Shown in pieces: positions 46,781 to 57,129 of a stretch of DNA of 64,000 bases. Where the stretch lies: assembly GCF_038039215.1 (NCBI RefSeq), contig NZ_JBBPCL010000001.1, forward strand, positions 3,038,001 to 3,102,000, in the 5' to 3' direction. The notes beneath the pieces are model-generated. The model searched no databases. It saw only the letters and a list, made by a program, of their open reading frames with translations, and was not told the DNA's origin. Origin of the DNA: Pseudonocardia sp. T1-2H (GTDB lineage Bacteria; Actinomycetota; Actinomycetes; Mycobacteriales; Pseudonocardiaceae). The position numbers were made by a program, and so were the translations under genes. Every line of letters begins with the position of its first letter. Position 1 is the first letter of the stretch.

Positions 46781-48615
46781 CCCGCGTCTCCCGCCACCGC
46801 GGCGAGTACCCCGTCGCCGTACTTGGTCAACTTGTTCTCCCCGACCCCGCTGACCGTGCCCAGCTGGTCCAGGGACGTCGGCGCCAGCGCCGCGACGGCC
46901 CGGAGCGTGGCGTCGTGGAAGACCACGTAGGCGGGCACGCCCTGCTCCTTGGCGGTGGCGCCGCGCCAGGCCCGCAGCCGCTCGAACACCGGCTGGGCCT
47001 CGGGCGCGAGGTCCGCGACCGGCGCGCTCGACCGGGAGGACCGCCTGGTGCGGGTCCGTTCCGGGTCCTTGCGGAGCATGACCTGCCGGTCGCCCTTGAG
47101 CACCGCCGAGCTCTCCGGCGTCATCTCCAGGGTCTGGTAGGCCCCGCCGACGGCGAGCAGGCCCCGGGCGAGGAGCTGGCGGACGACCCCGCGCCACTCG
47201 ACCTCCCCCAGCTCCGTGCCGATGCCGAAGGTGGAGAGCGAGTCGTGCCCGGACTGCTCGACCTTCGGGGTCCGCTTGCCCACCAGGATGTCCACGATCT
47301 GCCCGGCGCCGAAGCTCTGGTTGCGCTCGTGCTTGAGCCGCCAGACCGTGGAGAGGACCTTCTGCGCGGGGACGGTGCCGTCCCAGGACTCCGCGGGTGT
47401 GAGGCACGTGTCGCAGTTCCCGCAGGCCTCGGACCGCTGGCCGAAGTAGTTCAGCAGCTGCGTCCGCCGGCACTCGACGGTCTCGCAGAGCGCCAGCATC
47501 GCGTCCAGGTGCTGGGCCAGCCGCCGGCGGTGCGCCAGGTCCCCCTCGGACTCGTCGATCATCTTGCGCTGCTGCACGACGTCCGCGAGCCCGTAGGCCA
47601 GCCACGCCGTGGACGGCAGCCCGTCCCGGCCCGCGCGGCCGGTCTCCTGGTAGTACCCCTCGACCGACTTCGGCAGGTCCAGGTGGGCGACGAACCGGAC
47701 GTCCGGCTTGTCGATCCCCATCCCGAACGCGATGGTGGCGCACATGACCACGCCCTCCTCGCGGAGGAACCGGGACTGGTTGCGCGCGCGGACGCCGGCG
47801 TCCAGCCCCGCGTGGTAGGGCAGCGCCGGGATGCCCTGCGCGGCGAGGAACTCGGCGGTCTGCTCGACGGACTTGCGGGACAGGCAGTAGACGATGCCCG
47901 CGTCCCCGGGGTGCTCGGTGCGGATGAGCTCCAGGAGCTGCTTGCGGGGCTCGTTCTTCGGCGCGATCCGGTACTGGATGTTCGGCCGGTCGAAGCTGGC
48001 GACGACGTGCTTGGCGTTCGTCAGGTCCAGCCGTTGCGCGATCTCGGTGCGGGTGTGCTCGGTGGCCGTCGCGGTGAGGGCGATCCGCGGGACGTCCGGC
48101 CAGCGCCGGTGCAGGTCCGAGAGCATCAGGTAGTCCGGCCGGAAGTCGTGCCCCCACTGCGCGACGCAGTGCGCCTCGTCGATGGCGAACAGCGCGATCG
48201 TGCCGCGGTCCAGCAGGCTCAGCGTGGACGGGACGCGCAGTCGTTCCGGGGCGAGGTAGAGCAGGTCCAGCTCGCCGCCGAGGAAGGCGCGTTCGGTGTC
48301 CCGGCGCTCGTCCGGGTTCTGGGTGGAGTTCAGGAAGCCGGCCCGCACGCCCAGGTTGCGCAGCGCGTCCACCTGGTCCTGCATGAGCGCGATCAGCGGC
48401 GAGACCACGACCCCGGTCCCCGGCCTGACCAGCGCGGGGACCTGGTAGCAGAGGGACTTGCCGCCGCCGGTGGGCATGAGGACGAGTGCATCGCCGCCCG
48501 CGCACACGTGCTCGACGACCTCCTGCTGCGGCCCGCGGAACGCGTCGTAGCCGAAGACCCGGCTGAGCACTTCCAGGGGCGTCCGAGCAGCGGTGGGGGC
48601 TCCGGGGGTGCTCAC
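46777..48615 (-). CDS. recQ: ATP-dependent DNA helicase RecQ
   Basis: A 612-residue 3'-5' helicase. Motif [13 protein letters not shown], motif II IDEAHC, aromatic-rich loop [12 protein letters not shown], motif [14 protein letters not shown], the zinc cysteines (Cys in [10 protein letters not shown] and ACGNCDTCL), a winged helix, and a C-terminal HRDC domain from about residue 530 ([19 protein letters not shown]). It acts in recombination and fork repair. The GTG at 48615 is chosen because a -10-like TACGAT lies just upstream and earlier codons lack bias. Confidence 0.93.
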   Translation of the reverse strand: MSTPGAPTAARTPLEVLSRVFGYDAFRGPQQEVVEHVCAGGDALVLMPTGGGKSLCYQVPALVRPGTGVVVSPLIALMQDQVDALRNLGVRAGFLNSTQNPDERRDTERAFLGGELDLLYLAPERLRVPSTLSLLDRGTIALFAIDEAHCVAQWGHDFRPDYLMLSDLHRRWPDVPRIALTATATEHTRTEIAQRLDLTNAKHVVASFDRPNIQYRIAPKNEPRKQLLELIRTEHPGDAGIVYCLSRKSVEQTAEFLAAQGIPALPYHAGLDAGVRARNQSRFLREEGVVMCATIAFGMGIDKPDVRFVAHLDLPKSVEGYYQETGRAGRDGLPSTAWLAYGLADVVQQRKMIDESEGDLAHRRRLAQHLDAMLALCETVECRRTQLLNYFGQRSEACGNCDTCLTPAESWDGTVPAQKVLSTVWRLKHERNQSFGAGQIVDILVGKRTPKVEQSGHDSLSTFGIGTELGEVEWRGVVRQLLARGLLAVGGAYQTLEMTPESSAVLKGDRQVMLRKDPERTRTRRSSRSSAPVADLAPEAQPVFERLRAWRGATAKEQGVPAYVVFHDATLRAVAALAPTSLDQLGTVSGVGENKLTKYGDGVLAAVAGDAG

Positions 48616-48744
48616 GGGCCCGATCGTACGAGATGCGGCTCCGTCGCCCGTGCGCGAACAACGTTGTTCCCGCGACATCTTCCGCGCACGAGCGGCGCGG
48701 CCTCCCGCGTTGCCGGGCGCCCCGGCCGGTGCGATCGTCGGCCG

Positions 48745-49934
48745 ATGGCCATCGACTCGTTACCCGGGGACTTCTTCCACTACGCCGACGCGCTCACCGA
48801 CGACGAGCAGAAGGTGCTCGCCCGCGTCCGCGAGTTCTGCCGCACCGAGATCGCCCCGATCGCGCTCGACGCCTGGACGAAGGCCGAGTTCCCGCACGAG
48901 ATCGTTCCGCGCTTCGCCGCCCTGGACATCGCCGCGCTGCCCTACGAGGGCCTCGAGGGGCCGGCCGCGCGCCGGACGCTGATCGGGTTCCTGTCGATGG
49001 AGCTGGCGCACGCGGACCCGTCGCTGAACAGCTTCTTCGGCATCCACAACGGCCTCGCGATGGGCAGCATCGACCTCTGCGGCTCCGCCGAGCAGCGTGA
49101 GCGGTGGCTCCCGGCGATGGGCCGGATGGAGAAGATCGGCGCGTTCGGACTGACCGAGCCGCACGGCGGGTCCGACGTCGCGCAGGGCCTGGAGACCACC
49201 GCCCGCCGCGAGGGCGACGAATGGGTCCTGAACGGGGAGAAGCGCTGGATCGGCAACGGGACGTTCGCCGACCTCGTCGTCGTCTGGGCCCGCGACGTCA
49301 CCGACGAGCCGGAGAAGGGGCCGGTCCGGGGTTCGTCGTGGAGCAGGACAACCCCGGCATGACCACGACGAAGATAGAGAACAAGATCGCCCTGCGGACG
49401 GTGCAGAACGCGGACATCGTACTGACGGACTGCCGCGTCCCGGAGTCCGACCGGCTGCAGGAGGCGAACTCGTTCAAGGACACGAACAAGGTCCTGCGGC
49501 GCACCCGCGGCGGCGTGGCCTGGGGCGCCACCGGCACGATGATGGCGGCGTACGAGATCGCGCTGGACTACGCCAGGGAACGCGAGCAGTTCGGCCGCCC
49601 GATCGCCGGGTTCCAGCTGGTCCAGGACCTGCTCGTGCGCATGCTGGGCAACGTGACGGCCTCGCTGGGCATGGCCGTGCGCCTGGCCGAGATGCAGGAC
49701 GCCGGCACCGCGAAGGACGAGCACGCCGCGCTGGCCAAGGAGTTCACCACCACCAGGATGCGCGAGACGGTGTCCCTGGCCCGGGAGGTCGTCGGCGGCA
49801 ACGGGGTGGTGCTGGACTACGGCGTCGCCAAGTACTTCGCCGACGCCGAGGCGCTGTATTCCTTCGAGGGCACCAGGCAGATCAACACCCTGGTCGTCGG
49901 GCGGTCGATCACGGGGCTGTCGGCGTTCGTCTGA
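48745..49934 (+). pseudogene. Acyl-CoA dehydrogenase (glutaryl-CoA dehydrogenase-like), frameshifted as sequenced
   Basis: About 396 residues. N-terminal FAD-binding [14 protein letters not shown] and [11 protein letters not shown] are in the first frame. [32 protein letters not shown] and the catalytic [18 protein letters not shown] are in the second. The YSFEGTxxIN ending is typical of glutaryl-CoA dehydrogenases. The break is a G4 run at 49328-49331, and a fifth G gives [13 protein letters not shown]. The span is 3n+2, as expected for one lost base. It probably oxidises glutaryl-CoA or a similar acyl-CoA. Confidence 0.88.
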
Positions 49935-49947
49935 TGCGGCTGTGCCA

Positions 49948-49972
49948 CCTGTGCGCCGAAACCGCGCACAGG
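49948..49972. terminator. Bidirectional terminator hairpin
   Basis: CCTGTGCGC (49948-49956) and GCGCACAGG (49964-49972) form a 9-bp stem with a 7-nt loop. It lies between the convergent acyl-CoA dehydrogenase and ABC transporter genes. Confidence 0.65.
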
Positions 49973-49976
49973 CGCG

Positions 49977-51800
49977 TCAGCGCAAACTCGCCCGCCAGGC
50001 CTCGTGCAGGTCCGCGTACTCGCCCGCGCTCGCCAGCAGCTCGGCGGGGGAGCCGTCCTGGACCACCCGGCCCTCCGCCATGACCAGCACCCGGTCCGCG
50101 ATCCGCACGGTCGAGAGGCGGTGGGCGATGATCAGCGCGGTGCGGCCCGCGAGGACCGTCTCCAGCGCGTCCTGCACGGCCCGCTCCGACGGGATGTCCA
50201 GGCTCGACGTCGCCTCGTCCAGCAGGACGACGGCCGGGTCCGCCAGCACGATCCGGGCCAGCGACACCAGCTGGCGCTGGCCCGCGGAGAGCCGCCCGCC
50301 GCGCTTGCGGACGTCCGTGTCCAGCCCCTCGGGCAGCTGCTCGACGAACGGCCCCGCCCCGACGGCGTCGACCGCGGCCTCGATCTCCGCCCGGGTCGCG
50401 GCCGGCCGGCCCATCGCGACGTTGTCCGCTACCGAGCCGGAGAACAGGAACGACTCCTGCGTGATCATCACCAGCGCCCTGCGGAGGTCCGTGTCCGCGA
50501 GGTCCCGCAGGTCCACGCCGTCGAGCCGGATCGTGCCGAGCGTCGGGTCGTAGAACCGGGCCGCGAGCTTGGCCAGCGTGGACTTGCCGGCGCCCGTCGC
50601 CCCGACCAGCGCGACCGTCTGCCCGGGCGGGACCCGCAGGGTGAACTCCGGCAGCACCGTCCGGTCCGCCGCTCGGGCGTAGGCGAAGCCGACCCCGTCG
50701 AAGACGAGCTCGCCGCGGACCGGCGACGGCAGGGCCGTCGGGTCCTCGGGCTCCGGCACCCCGACCGGCGTCTCCAGCAGCGACGCCAGCTTCTCCAGCG
50801 CCGCGGCCGCGGACTGGTAGGCGTTGAGGAACTGCGCCAGGTCGTCGAGGGGATCGTAGAAGCGGCGCAGGTACAGCAGGAACGCCGTGAGCGCGCCCAG
50901 CTCCAGCGCCCCGCCGGACACCCGGAACGCCCCGATCAGGAGGACGAGCGCGAGCGTCACGTTGCCGACCGCCCGAACCGCCGCCACGAACCACGCGACC
51001 GTGAGCAGCGCCTGCGCGTTCGCGTCCCGGTACTGCGCGTTCAGCCCGTCCATGATCGACGAGTTGCGGGCCTCGCGGCGGTACGCCTGGACCGCGCGGA
51101 TGCCGTTCATGGACTCGACGAAGTGCACGATCACCCGCGCCACCCAGGTGCGGGTGCGCCGGTAGCCGGCCCGCGAGCTGCGCTGGAACCAGCGCGTGAG
51201 CAGCACCATCGGGACGAACCCGGCCAGCACGACGCACGCGAGCACCGGGTCGATCACCAGCAGCAGCACGGTGATCCCGACGAGCGAGAGCAGCGCGCCG
51301 AGCAGCTTGTCCAGGCCCTGGGCGAGGAGGTCGTCGATCGAGTCGACGTCGCTGGTCAACCGGGAGATCAGCCGGCCGGACGTGTAGGACTCGTGGAAGT
51401 CCAGCGAGAGCCGCTGCGCATGCCGGAAGACCCGGTTCCGCAGGTCCAGCAGCAGGTCCTGGCCCACCCGGCCGGACAGCCGCAGGAACACCGCGCGCAG
51501 CCCCGCCCCGGCGACCCCGCATCCGGCGTACCCGGCGATCGCCCAGGCCAGCGGGCCGGGGCGGCCGTCGAGCGCGGCCGGCACCCCGGTGTCGATGGCG
51601 AGCGCGACGAGCAGCGGCCCGGTGAGCATCACCGCGTTCTCGACGACCAACAGCGCCATCGCGAGCGCGGCGGGCGCCCGGTGCGGGCGCAGCAGCGACC
51701 AGAACAGGGTACGAGCACCGCGGGCCAGCGTGAGGCCCGCGGCGTACGTGACCTCGTCGGGCTCGTCGCCCACGCCGCGCCAGGAGAGATCGACGCTCAT
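49977..51800 (-). CDS. ABC transporter permease/ATPase (heterodimeric exporter, catalytic subunit)
   Basis: A 607-residue type IV ABC half-transporter: six helices in the first 330 residues, then an ATPase with Walker A GATGAGKST, signature LSAGQRQ, and Walker B VVLLDEATSSLD with the catalytic Glu. The H-loop is IIAHRLST. The ATG overlaps the stop of the upstream half-transporter by 4 bases. The pair is of the MdlAB/TmrAB/LmrCD kind; cargo (lipid, peptide or drug) is unknown. Confidence 0.9.
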   Translation of the reverse strand: MSVDLSWRGVGDEPDEVTYAAGLTLARGARTLFWSLLRPHRAPAALAMALLVVENAVMLTGPLLVALAIDTGVPAALDGRPGPLAWAIAGYAGCGVAGAGLRAVFLRLSGRVGQDLLLDLRNRVFRHAQRLSLDFHESYTSGRLISRLTSDVDSIDDLLAQGLDKLLGALLSLVGITVLLLVIDPVLACVVLAGFVPMVLLTRWFQRSSRAGYRRTRTWVARVIVHFVESMNGIRAVQAYRREARNSSIMDGLNAQYRDANAQALLTVAWFVAAVRAVGNVTLALVLLIGAFRVSGGALELGALTAFLLYLRRFYDPLDDLAQFLNAYQSAAAALEKLASLLETPVGVPEPEDPTALPSPVRGELVFDGVGFAYARAADRTVLPEFTLRVPPGQTVALVGATGAGKSTLAKLAARFYDPTLGTIRLDGVDLRDLADTDLRRALVMITQESFLFSGSVADNVAMGRPAATRAEIEAAVDAVGAGPFVEQLPEGLDTDVRKRGGRLSAGQRQLVSLARIVLADPAVVLLDEATSSLDIPSERAVQDALETVLAGRTALIIAHRLSTVRIADRVLVMAEGRVVQDGSPAELLASAGEYADLHEAWRASLR

Positions 51801-53575
51801 CGCCGGGCCACCTCCTCCTCGGGGTTGCTCAGCAGGTCCCGGTACTCCGCGTTCCCCGCCAGGAGCTCGCGGTGCGTCCCCACCGCGGCGATCCGGCCGC
51901 CGGAGAGCAGCGCCACCCGGTCCGCCAGCTGCACCGTCGACGGCCGGTGCGCCACGACCAGCGCGGTCACCCCGCCCAGCAGCCGGCGCAGCGCCGCCTC
52001 CACCTGGGCCTCGGTGTGGACGTCCAGGGCGGACAGCGGGTCGTCGAGCACCAGGACGGGCGGCCGCCCGATCACCGCGCGGGCGAGCGCGAGCCGCTGC
52101 CGCTGCCCGCCGGAGAGCGAGAGACCCTGCTCACCGATCCGGGTGTCCAGGCCCCAGGGCAGGGCCGCGACGAACCCGTCCGCGCCCGCGACGCGCAGCG
52201 CCTCCCACACGTCCTCCGGCGACGCGCCCGGTGTACCGAGCGCCACGTTCTCCCGGACGCTCGCCGAGATCAGCACCGGGTCCTCGAACGCCGTGGCGAC
52301 GAGGGAGCGAAGGTCCGCGAGCCGCAGCCGCCGGACGTCGACGCCGTCGAGCAGCACCGCGCCGCCCGTCACGTCCTCGAGCCGCCCGACCAGCGACGTC
52401 AGCACCGTCTTGCCCGACCCCGTCGCCCCGACCAGAGCCATCGTCTCGCCCGGACGGACAACCAGGGAGAGCCCGCGCAGGACGTCCCGCTCGGCGCCCT
52501 CGTGGCGGTACCGCACGTCCCGGAACTCGATCTCACCCCGCACCGGGTGGGCCGGCGGCACCGGCTCGGCGGGATCGGTGATCGCCGGCTCGACGTCCAT
52601 GACCTCGTAGTACCGCCGGGTCGCGGCGGCCGCGTCGCCCGCCTCGGTGAGCAGCCAGCCGAGCGAGGCGATCGGCCAGTACAGGTACATCATCACGGTG
52701 ACGGCCGCGACGAGCGTGCCGAGCGTCAGCGAGCCCTGCGCCACGCCGAGCGCGCCGAGGCCGAGGATCAGCGCGATCGCCGCCTCGGGCAGCAGGATCA
52801 GCACGCACCACAGCGCGGCCTGCAGCCGGACCTTCCGCAGCTCGGTGCCGCGGAGCCCGCGGGCGTCCGCCGTGAACCGCTTCGCCATCTCCCGGCCGCG
52901 GCCGAGCGACTTCAGCACCCGGATCCCGAGGGCGGACTCCTCGACGACCGTCGCGAGGTCCCCGGCCTGGTCCTGCGCCGAGCGCGCGGCCAGGGAGTAG
53001 TGACGCTCGAAGTACCTCGTGAGCAGTACGAGCGGGATCGCGATGACCGCGATCGCGGTGCCCAGCAGCGGGGACAGGACCGTCAGCACCCCGACACCGA
53101 CCACCGCCGTCACCGCGTTGACCACCAGGAAGATCCCGGAGAACGCGAGGAAGCGGCGCAGCGTCGACAGGTCCTGGACCGCGCGGGACAGCAGCTGCCC
53201 GGACGGCCAGCGGTCGTGGAACGCCACCGGCAGGTCCTGCAGGTGGGCGTAGAGGTCGGCGCGCATCGTCGCCTCGATCAGGGTGGTCGGGCGGACGACC
53301 AGCCGGCGCCGCCACAACAGCAGCAGCGCCTCGAGGAGGCCGAACGCGAGCACCCCGAGCACGAGCCAGGGCAGCGAGCCGAGCTCACCGCGGGCGATCG
53401 GGCCGTCGACGATCCGGCGGGTGACCAGCGGGATGGCGAGGGCGGCCAGGCTGCTCGCGAGCGCGGCCACCCCGGACCCGAGCAGGGCCCGGCGGTGCGG
53501 GCGGACAGGGGAGGCCAGGCGACGCAGTTCGGCCAGGGAGGTCGACCGCGCCGCCGCCGGAAGGGAGGACGTCAT
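51797..53575 (-). CDS. ABC transporter permease/ATPase (heterodimeric exporter, degenerate-site subunit)
   Basis: A 592-residue half-transporter with Walker [10 protein letters not shown], signature LSGGQRQR and Walker [13 protein letters not shown]. The residue after the Walker B Asp is Asp instead of the catalytic Glu, the usual mark of the non-hydrolysing site in heterodimeric exporters, and complements the intact site in the partner. ATG 53575 has GGAAG 6 bases upstream, and codons before it lack bias. It is divergent from fgd. Confidence 0.9.
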   Translation of the reverse strand: MTSSLPAAARSTSLAELRRLASPVRPHRRALLGSGVAALASSLAALAIPLVTRRIVDGPIARGELGSLPWLVLGVLAFGLLEALLLLWRRRLVVRPTTLIEATMRADLYAHLQDLPVAFHDRWPSGQLLSRAVQDLSTLRRFLAFSGIFLVVNAVTAVVGVGVLTVLSPLLGTAIAVIAIPLVLLTRYFERHYSLAARSAQDQAGDLATVVEESALGIRVLKSLGRGREMAKRFTADARGLRGTELRKVRLQAALWCVLILLPEAAIALILGLGALGVAQGSLTLGTLVAAVTVMMYLYWPIASLGWLLTEAGDAAAATRRYYEVMDVEPAITDPAEPVPPAHPVRGEIEFRDVRYRHEGAERDVLRGLSLVVRPGETMALVGATGSGKTVLTSLVGRLEDVTGGAVLLDGVDVRRLRLADLRSLVATAFEDPVLISASVRENVALGTPGASPEDVWEALRVAGADGFVAALPWGLDTRIGEQGLSLSGGQRQRLALARAVIGRPPVLVLDDPLSALDVHTEAQVEAALRRLLGGVTALVVAHRPSTVQLADRVALLSGGRIAAVGTHRELLAGNAEYRDLLSNPEEEVARR

Positions 53576-53750
53576 GGTTGCTTCCAGAGTACGAACGGGA
53601 TCGACCGATCGCACCTGGTTTGCCGCAGGCGGAGCGGGCCCGGGGCGACGAGTGATCAACGTGTCCTCGCGGCAGCGGCGCCGGGGGTGTAGCACTGTGG
53701 GCAGCAGACGTGCGCCCGACCGCGGCGCTCGACCGGGAGAGGACCCTCAG

Positions 53751-54758
53751 GTGACCCTGAAGATCGGCTACAAGGCCTCGGCGGAGCAGTTCGGGCCCCG
53801 GGACCTGGTGGAGTACGCGGTGCGGGCGGAGGAGGTGGGCCTGGACAGCGTGTGGGTGTCGGACCACTTCCTGCCGTGGCGGCACAACGGCGGGCACGCC
53901 CCGTCGGCGTTGACCTGGATGGCCGCGGTGGGGGAGCGCACCAGCCGGGTGCAGATCGGGACGAGCGTGACGACGCCGACGTTCCGGTACAACCCGGCGG
54001 TGATGGCGCAGACGTTCGCCACGATGGCGCTGCTCTACGACAACCGGATCATCCTGGGCGCCGGGACCGGGGAGGCGCTCAACGAGATCGCCGTGTCGGG
54101 GATGGAGTGGCCGGACTTCAAGGAGCGCTTCGCCCGGCTCCGCGAGGCCGTGACGCTGATGCGCACGCTGTGGACCGAGACCAACGTCGACTTCGACGGC
54201 GAGTACTACAAGCTGGTCAACGCGAGCATCTACGACCGTCCGGACACCCCGGTCCCGGTCTACATCGCCGCCGGTGGTCCGGTCGTGGCCCGGTACGCGG
54301 GGCGGTCGGCGGAAGGCTTCATCTGCACCTCGGGCAAGGGCATGGAGCTCTACACCGAGAAGCTGCTGCCGGCGGTCGCGGAGGGCGCGGCGAAGGCGGA
54401 GCGGGACCCGGCCGAGATCGACAAGATGATCGAGGTCAAGTTCTCCTACGATCGGGACCCGGAGGCCGCGCTGGAGAACACGCGGTTCTGGGCGCCGCTG
54501 TCGCTGACCGCGGAGCAGAAGCACACCGTGGACTCGGCGGAGGAGATGGAGCGCCTGGCCGACGAGCTGCCGATCGAGCAGGTCGCGAAGCGCTGGATCG
54601 TGGCGTCGGACCCCGACGAGGCGGTCGCGCAGATCAAGCCCTACCTCGACGCCGGGCTCAACCACCTGGTCTTCCACGGCCCGGGCCACGACCAGGAACG
54701 CTTCCTCGCCCAGTTCACCTCCGACGTCATGCCGAGGCTCCGCGCACTCGACAGCTGA
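53751..54758 (+). CDS. fgd: F420-dependent glucose-6-phosphate dehydrogenase
   Basis: A 335-residue luciferase-like protein very close to mycobacterial Fgd1. It has [35 protein letters not shown] (His and Trp of the active site), [30 protein letters not shown] (catalytic Glu), [17 protein letters not shown] (phosphate-binding Lys) and [14 protein letters not shown]. It oxidises glucose-6-phosphate and reduces F420, supplying F420H2 to nitroreductase-like and other enzymes. The GTG at 53751 is preceded by GAGAGGA. No F420 biosynthesis genes are in the window. Confidence 0.93.
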   Translation: MTLKIGYKASAEQFGPRDLVEYAVRAEEVGLDSVWVSDHFLPWRHNGGHAPSALTWMAAVGERTSRVQIGTSVTTPTFRYNPAVMAQTFATMALLYDNRIILGAGTGEALNEIAVSGMEWPDFKERFARLREAVTLMRTLWTETNVDFDGEYYKLVNASIYDRPDTPVPVYIAAGGPVVARYAGRSAEGFICTSGKGMELYTEKLLPAVAEGAAKAERDPAEIDKMIEVKFSYDRDPEAALENTRFWAPLSLTAEQKHTVDSAEEMERLADELPIEQVAKRWIVASDPDEAVAQIKPYLDAGLNHLVFHGPGHDQERFLAQFTSDVMPRLRALDS

Positions 54759-54763
54759 GCCGG

Positions 54764-54778
54764 GTCTCCGGGGGAGAC
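54764..54778 (+). terminator. Small hairpin after fgd
   Basis: GTCTCC (54764-54769) pairs with GGAGAC (54773-54778) across a GGG loop, starting 6 bases after the fgd stop. It is short, so only a candidate. Confidence 0.4.
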
Positions 54779-54808
54779 GACGGTCACGCCGGTGCCTCGT
54801 TCCGAGCG

Positions 54809-54820
54809 GTCAGATCTGAC
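54809..54820. promoter_or_regulatory. 12-bp palindrome GTCAGATCTGAC upstream of the SDR/enoyl-CoA hydratase pair
   Basis: A perfect palindrome followed directly by TGTTAACG, a plausible -10 region, 60 bases before the SDR ATG. It is flanked by a looser inverted repeat (around 54791-54805 and 54841-54855). The arrangement suits an operator, perhaps for a TetR-type repressor, but none is encoded nearby. Confidence 0.35.
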
Positions 54821-54880
54821 TGTTAACGTCCGGTCACCGAGGAACGGGGCGCCGGTGTCCCGGGGGTGAGGAGCGGTGCG

Positions 54881-55708
54881 ATGACGGCGTCACTTCGAGG
54901 ACGGACGATCCTCATGTCCGGCGGCAGCCGGGGTATCGGGCTGGCCATCGCGGTCGCCGCGGGCCGGGAGGGCGCCAACGTCGCGCTGCTCGCCAAGACG
55001 GACCAGCCCGACCCGCGGCTCCCCGGCACCGTGCACACGGCCGTCGCGGAGATCGAGGAGGCCGGCGGGAAGGCCGTCGCGATCGTCGGGGACGTGCGGG
55101 AGCCCGCGGACGTCGAGCGCGCCGCCACCACCGCGGCGCAGACGTTCGGCGGCATCGACATCGTGGTCAACAACGCCAGCGCCCTGAACACCTCCGGCAC
55201 CGCCGAGCTGCCGATCAAGCGCTACGACCTGATGCAGCAGATCAACTCCCGCGGCACCTTCCTGCTCACCCAGACCGCCTTGCCGCACCTGCGGAAGTCC
55301 GACGCGGCGCGCATCCTCACGCTCTCGCCACCGCTGAGCCTGGACCCGAAGTGGCTGGGGAGGTTCCCGGCCTACATGCTCTCCAAGTACGGGATGTCGC
55401 TGCTCACGCTCGGCTTCGCGGAGGAGTTCCGGGCGGACGGGATCGCCGCGAACTGCCTCTGGCCGGAGACGACGATCGCCACCGCCGCGGTGATCAACCT
55501 GCTCGGCGGCGACGAGGCCGCCTCCCGCTCGCGGACGCCGGAGATCATGGCGGACGCCGCGGTGGCGGTGCTCAAGCGTGGGCCCGAGGTCACCGGACGG
55601 ACCTTCCTGGACGTCGACGTGCTGGCCGAGGAGGGCGTGACCGACCTGTCCCGCTACGGCGGCGGGGACGAACCCGAGATGGACTTCTTCGTGGAGAGGG
55701 ACCGATGA
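54881..55708 (+). CDS. SDR family oxidoreductase, HSDL2-like
   Basis: A 275-residue SDR with SGGSRGIGLAIAVAAGREGANV and the extended ALLAKTDQPDPRLPGTVHT segment typical of HSDL2/citronellol-dehydrogenase-like proteins, NNASALN, and YMLSKYG as the YxxxK site (Tyr, Lys). The Ser of the triad is in LTLSPP. ATG 54881 is preceded by GAGGAG. Its stop overlaps the ATG of an enoyl-CoA hydratase, suggesting that both serve breakdown of a branched or terpenoid acyl chain. Confidence 0.87.
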   Translation: MTASLRGRTILMSGGSRGIGLAIAVAAGREGANVALLAKTDQPDPRLPGTVHTAVAEIEEAGGKAVAIVGDVREPADVERAATTAAQTFGGIDIVVNNASALNTSGTAELPIKRYDLMQQINSRGTFLLTQTALPHLRKSDAARILTLSPPLSLDPKWLGRFPAYMLSKYGMSLLTLGFAEEFRADGIAANCLWPETTIATAAVINLLGGDEAASRSRTPEIMADAAVAVLKRGPEVTGRTFLDVDVLAEEGVTDLSRYGGGDEPEMDFFVERDR

Positions 55709-56493
55709 CCGCCCCGACCACCGCACTGGACGGCCGCGTGCTGCGCTGCCGGATCGCCGCCGGCAAGGCCGGCACCCTCGACGGCGAGGCGATGACCGCC
55801 GTCGCCGAGACGCTGCGCGGGCTGGCGACGGCCGAGCAGGCCGCGGAGCAGGGCGTCGGCGCGATCCTGCTGGCCCACGACGGCGGCAGCTTCTGCACCG
55901 GCGGGGACGTGCGGGCCTTCGAGGGTGCGGAGGACCGCGGCGCGTACGTGAAGCAGCTCGCGGACACCTTCCACGAGTTCCTCGAGGCCTACGTGCGCTG
56001 CGCGGTGCCCAGCGTCGCCGGCGTCCAGGGCTGGGCCGCGGGCGCCGGGATGAGTGTCGTGCTGGCCACCGACATCGTCGTCGCGGGCCGTTCGACCAAG
56101 CTCCGTCCGGCGTACCCGGGCATCGGGTTCTCCCCGGACGGCGCGATGAGCTGGACGCTGCCCCGCATCGTCGGGTACGGGCGGGCGCGGCAGATCCTGC
56201 TGACGGACCAGGTGCTCGAGGCCGGCGCGCTGCTGGACACCGGCATCGCCGCGTCGGTGGTCGAGGACGCGGAGCTGGCGGCGGAGGCCGAGCGGACCGC
56301 GCACCGCCTCGCCCAGGGCCCGACCGCCGCCCTCGGCCGGATCAAGCGGCTCCTCGCGGACAGCTGGGCCGCGGACCTGCGGACCCAGCTGGACGCCGAG
56401 GCCGCCGCGATCTCGGCCAGCGCCGCCGGCGCGGAGGGCGCCGAGGGGCTCGCCGCGTTCGTGGGTAAGCGCATCCCGCGGTTCCACCAGTAG
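55705..56493 (+). CDS. Enoyl-CoA hydratase/isomerase family protein
   Basis: A 262-residue crotonase-fold protein. The first oxyanion-hole segment is HDGGSFCTGGDVRAF and the second GVQGWAAGAGMSVVLATDIVVA. Instead of the Glu pair of classical hydratases, the second catalytic position lies in YPGIGFSPDGAMSWTLPR, where SPDGG-type motifs mark isomerase-like members. The reaction could therefore be isomerisation rather than hydration. It is translationally coupled to the SDR (ATGA overlap). Confidence 0.88.
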   Translation: MTAPTTALDGRVLRCRIAAGKAGTLDGEAMTAVAETLRGLATAEQAAEQGVGAILLAHDGGSFCTGGDVRAFEGAEDRGAYVKQLADTFHEFLEAYVRCAVPSVAGVQGWAAGAGMSVVLATDIVVAGRSTKLRPAYPGIGFSPDGAMSWTLPRIVGYGRARQILLTDQVLEAGALLDTGIAASVVEDAELAAEAERTAHRLAQGPTAALGRIKRLLADSWAADLRTQLDAEAAAISASAAGAEGAEGLAAFVGKRIPRFHQ

Positions 56494-56506
56494 GACTCAG
56501 GAGGGC

Positions 56507-56574
56507 GCTGAACGACTCGGCCCTGCTGCGAGGCCACCACCCGGCCCCGCTCGCGACGGGCGGAGTCGTTCAGC
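56507..56574. terminator. Inverted repeat at a convergent gene junction
   Basis: GCTGAACGACTC (56507-56518) and its exact complement (56563-56574) enclose a 44-nt GC-rich loop that can itself fold (GGCC pairs). It lies between the enoyl-CoA hydratase and the convergent DUF4235 gene. The loop is long for an intrinsic terminator. Confidence 0.5.
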
Positions 56575-56580
56575 ACCCGC

Positions 56581-57000
56581 TCAGCGCTTCGCCGACGACG
56601 CGGGGATCGGCGTGAAGACCGCCTTCCGATAGACCTTCATGCCGTACCGGTTCACCGCGGTCCGGATGAGCCCGAAGATCGCGCCCTGCAGCGTCGCCGC
56701 GAGGAGTACCTCGCGGGTGCTGTACTTCGGGGACAGCGGCTCCGGGGTCTCGTCCTCGTTGGACAGGCGCTTCCAGATCAGGTCGAAGACCTGCCCCGCG
56801 ATCAGGCCGCCCACCAGGCCGGACACCACGCCGACCGGCTTGTAGGCGAGCCTGAGCGCGCCCGGGAGGTCCTCGCCGGTCGCCTCCATCGTCTCCTGGC
56901 GGTGCTCCGGCTCCACCTTCGAGCCGGCCCGGTCCTTCAGCTCCGCGGCCTTCCGGTTGAGCGCGTTCGCGATGTCGCCGGCCTTGTCCGCAATCGTCAT
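56581..57000 (-). CDS. DUF4235 domain-containing membrane protein
   Basis: A 139-residue protein. The N-terminal amphipathic helix (DIANALNRKAAELKDRAG) is followed by two Gly-rich hydrophobic segments (GVVSGLVGGLIAGQVFDLIW, then LLAATLQGAIFGLIRTAVNRYG) that mark DUF4235. Such small actinobacterial membrane proteins are of unknown role. The neighbour is a divergent RsbW-like gene 129 bases away. Confidence 0.75.
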   Translation of the reverse strand: MTIADKAGDIANALNRKAAELKDRAGSKVEPEHRQETMEATGEDLPGALRLAYKPVGVVSGLVGGLIAGQVFDLIWKRLSNEDETPEPLSPKYSTREVLLAATLQGAIFGLIRTAVNRYGMKVYRKAVFTPIPASSAKR

Positions 57001-57129
57001 GCCCGCGCTTACCCGCTGGTCGGCCGGGTCACACGCCCCGTCGACGGGGTTCGACGTGGTCGGCGGCGGGAATTCCCGGGGCAGCACATCGGCAGGCACC
57101 CCGGCTGCCGGACGGAGGAGGGAGCCCCC

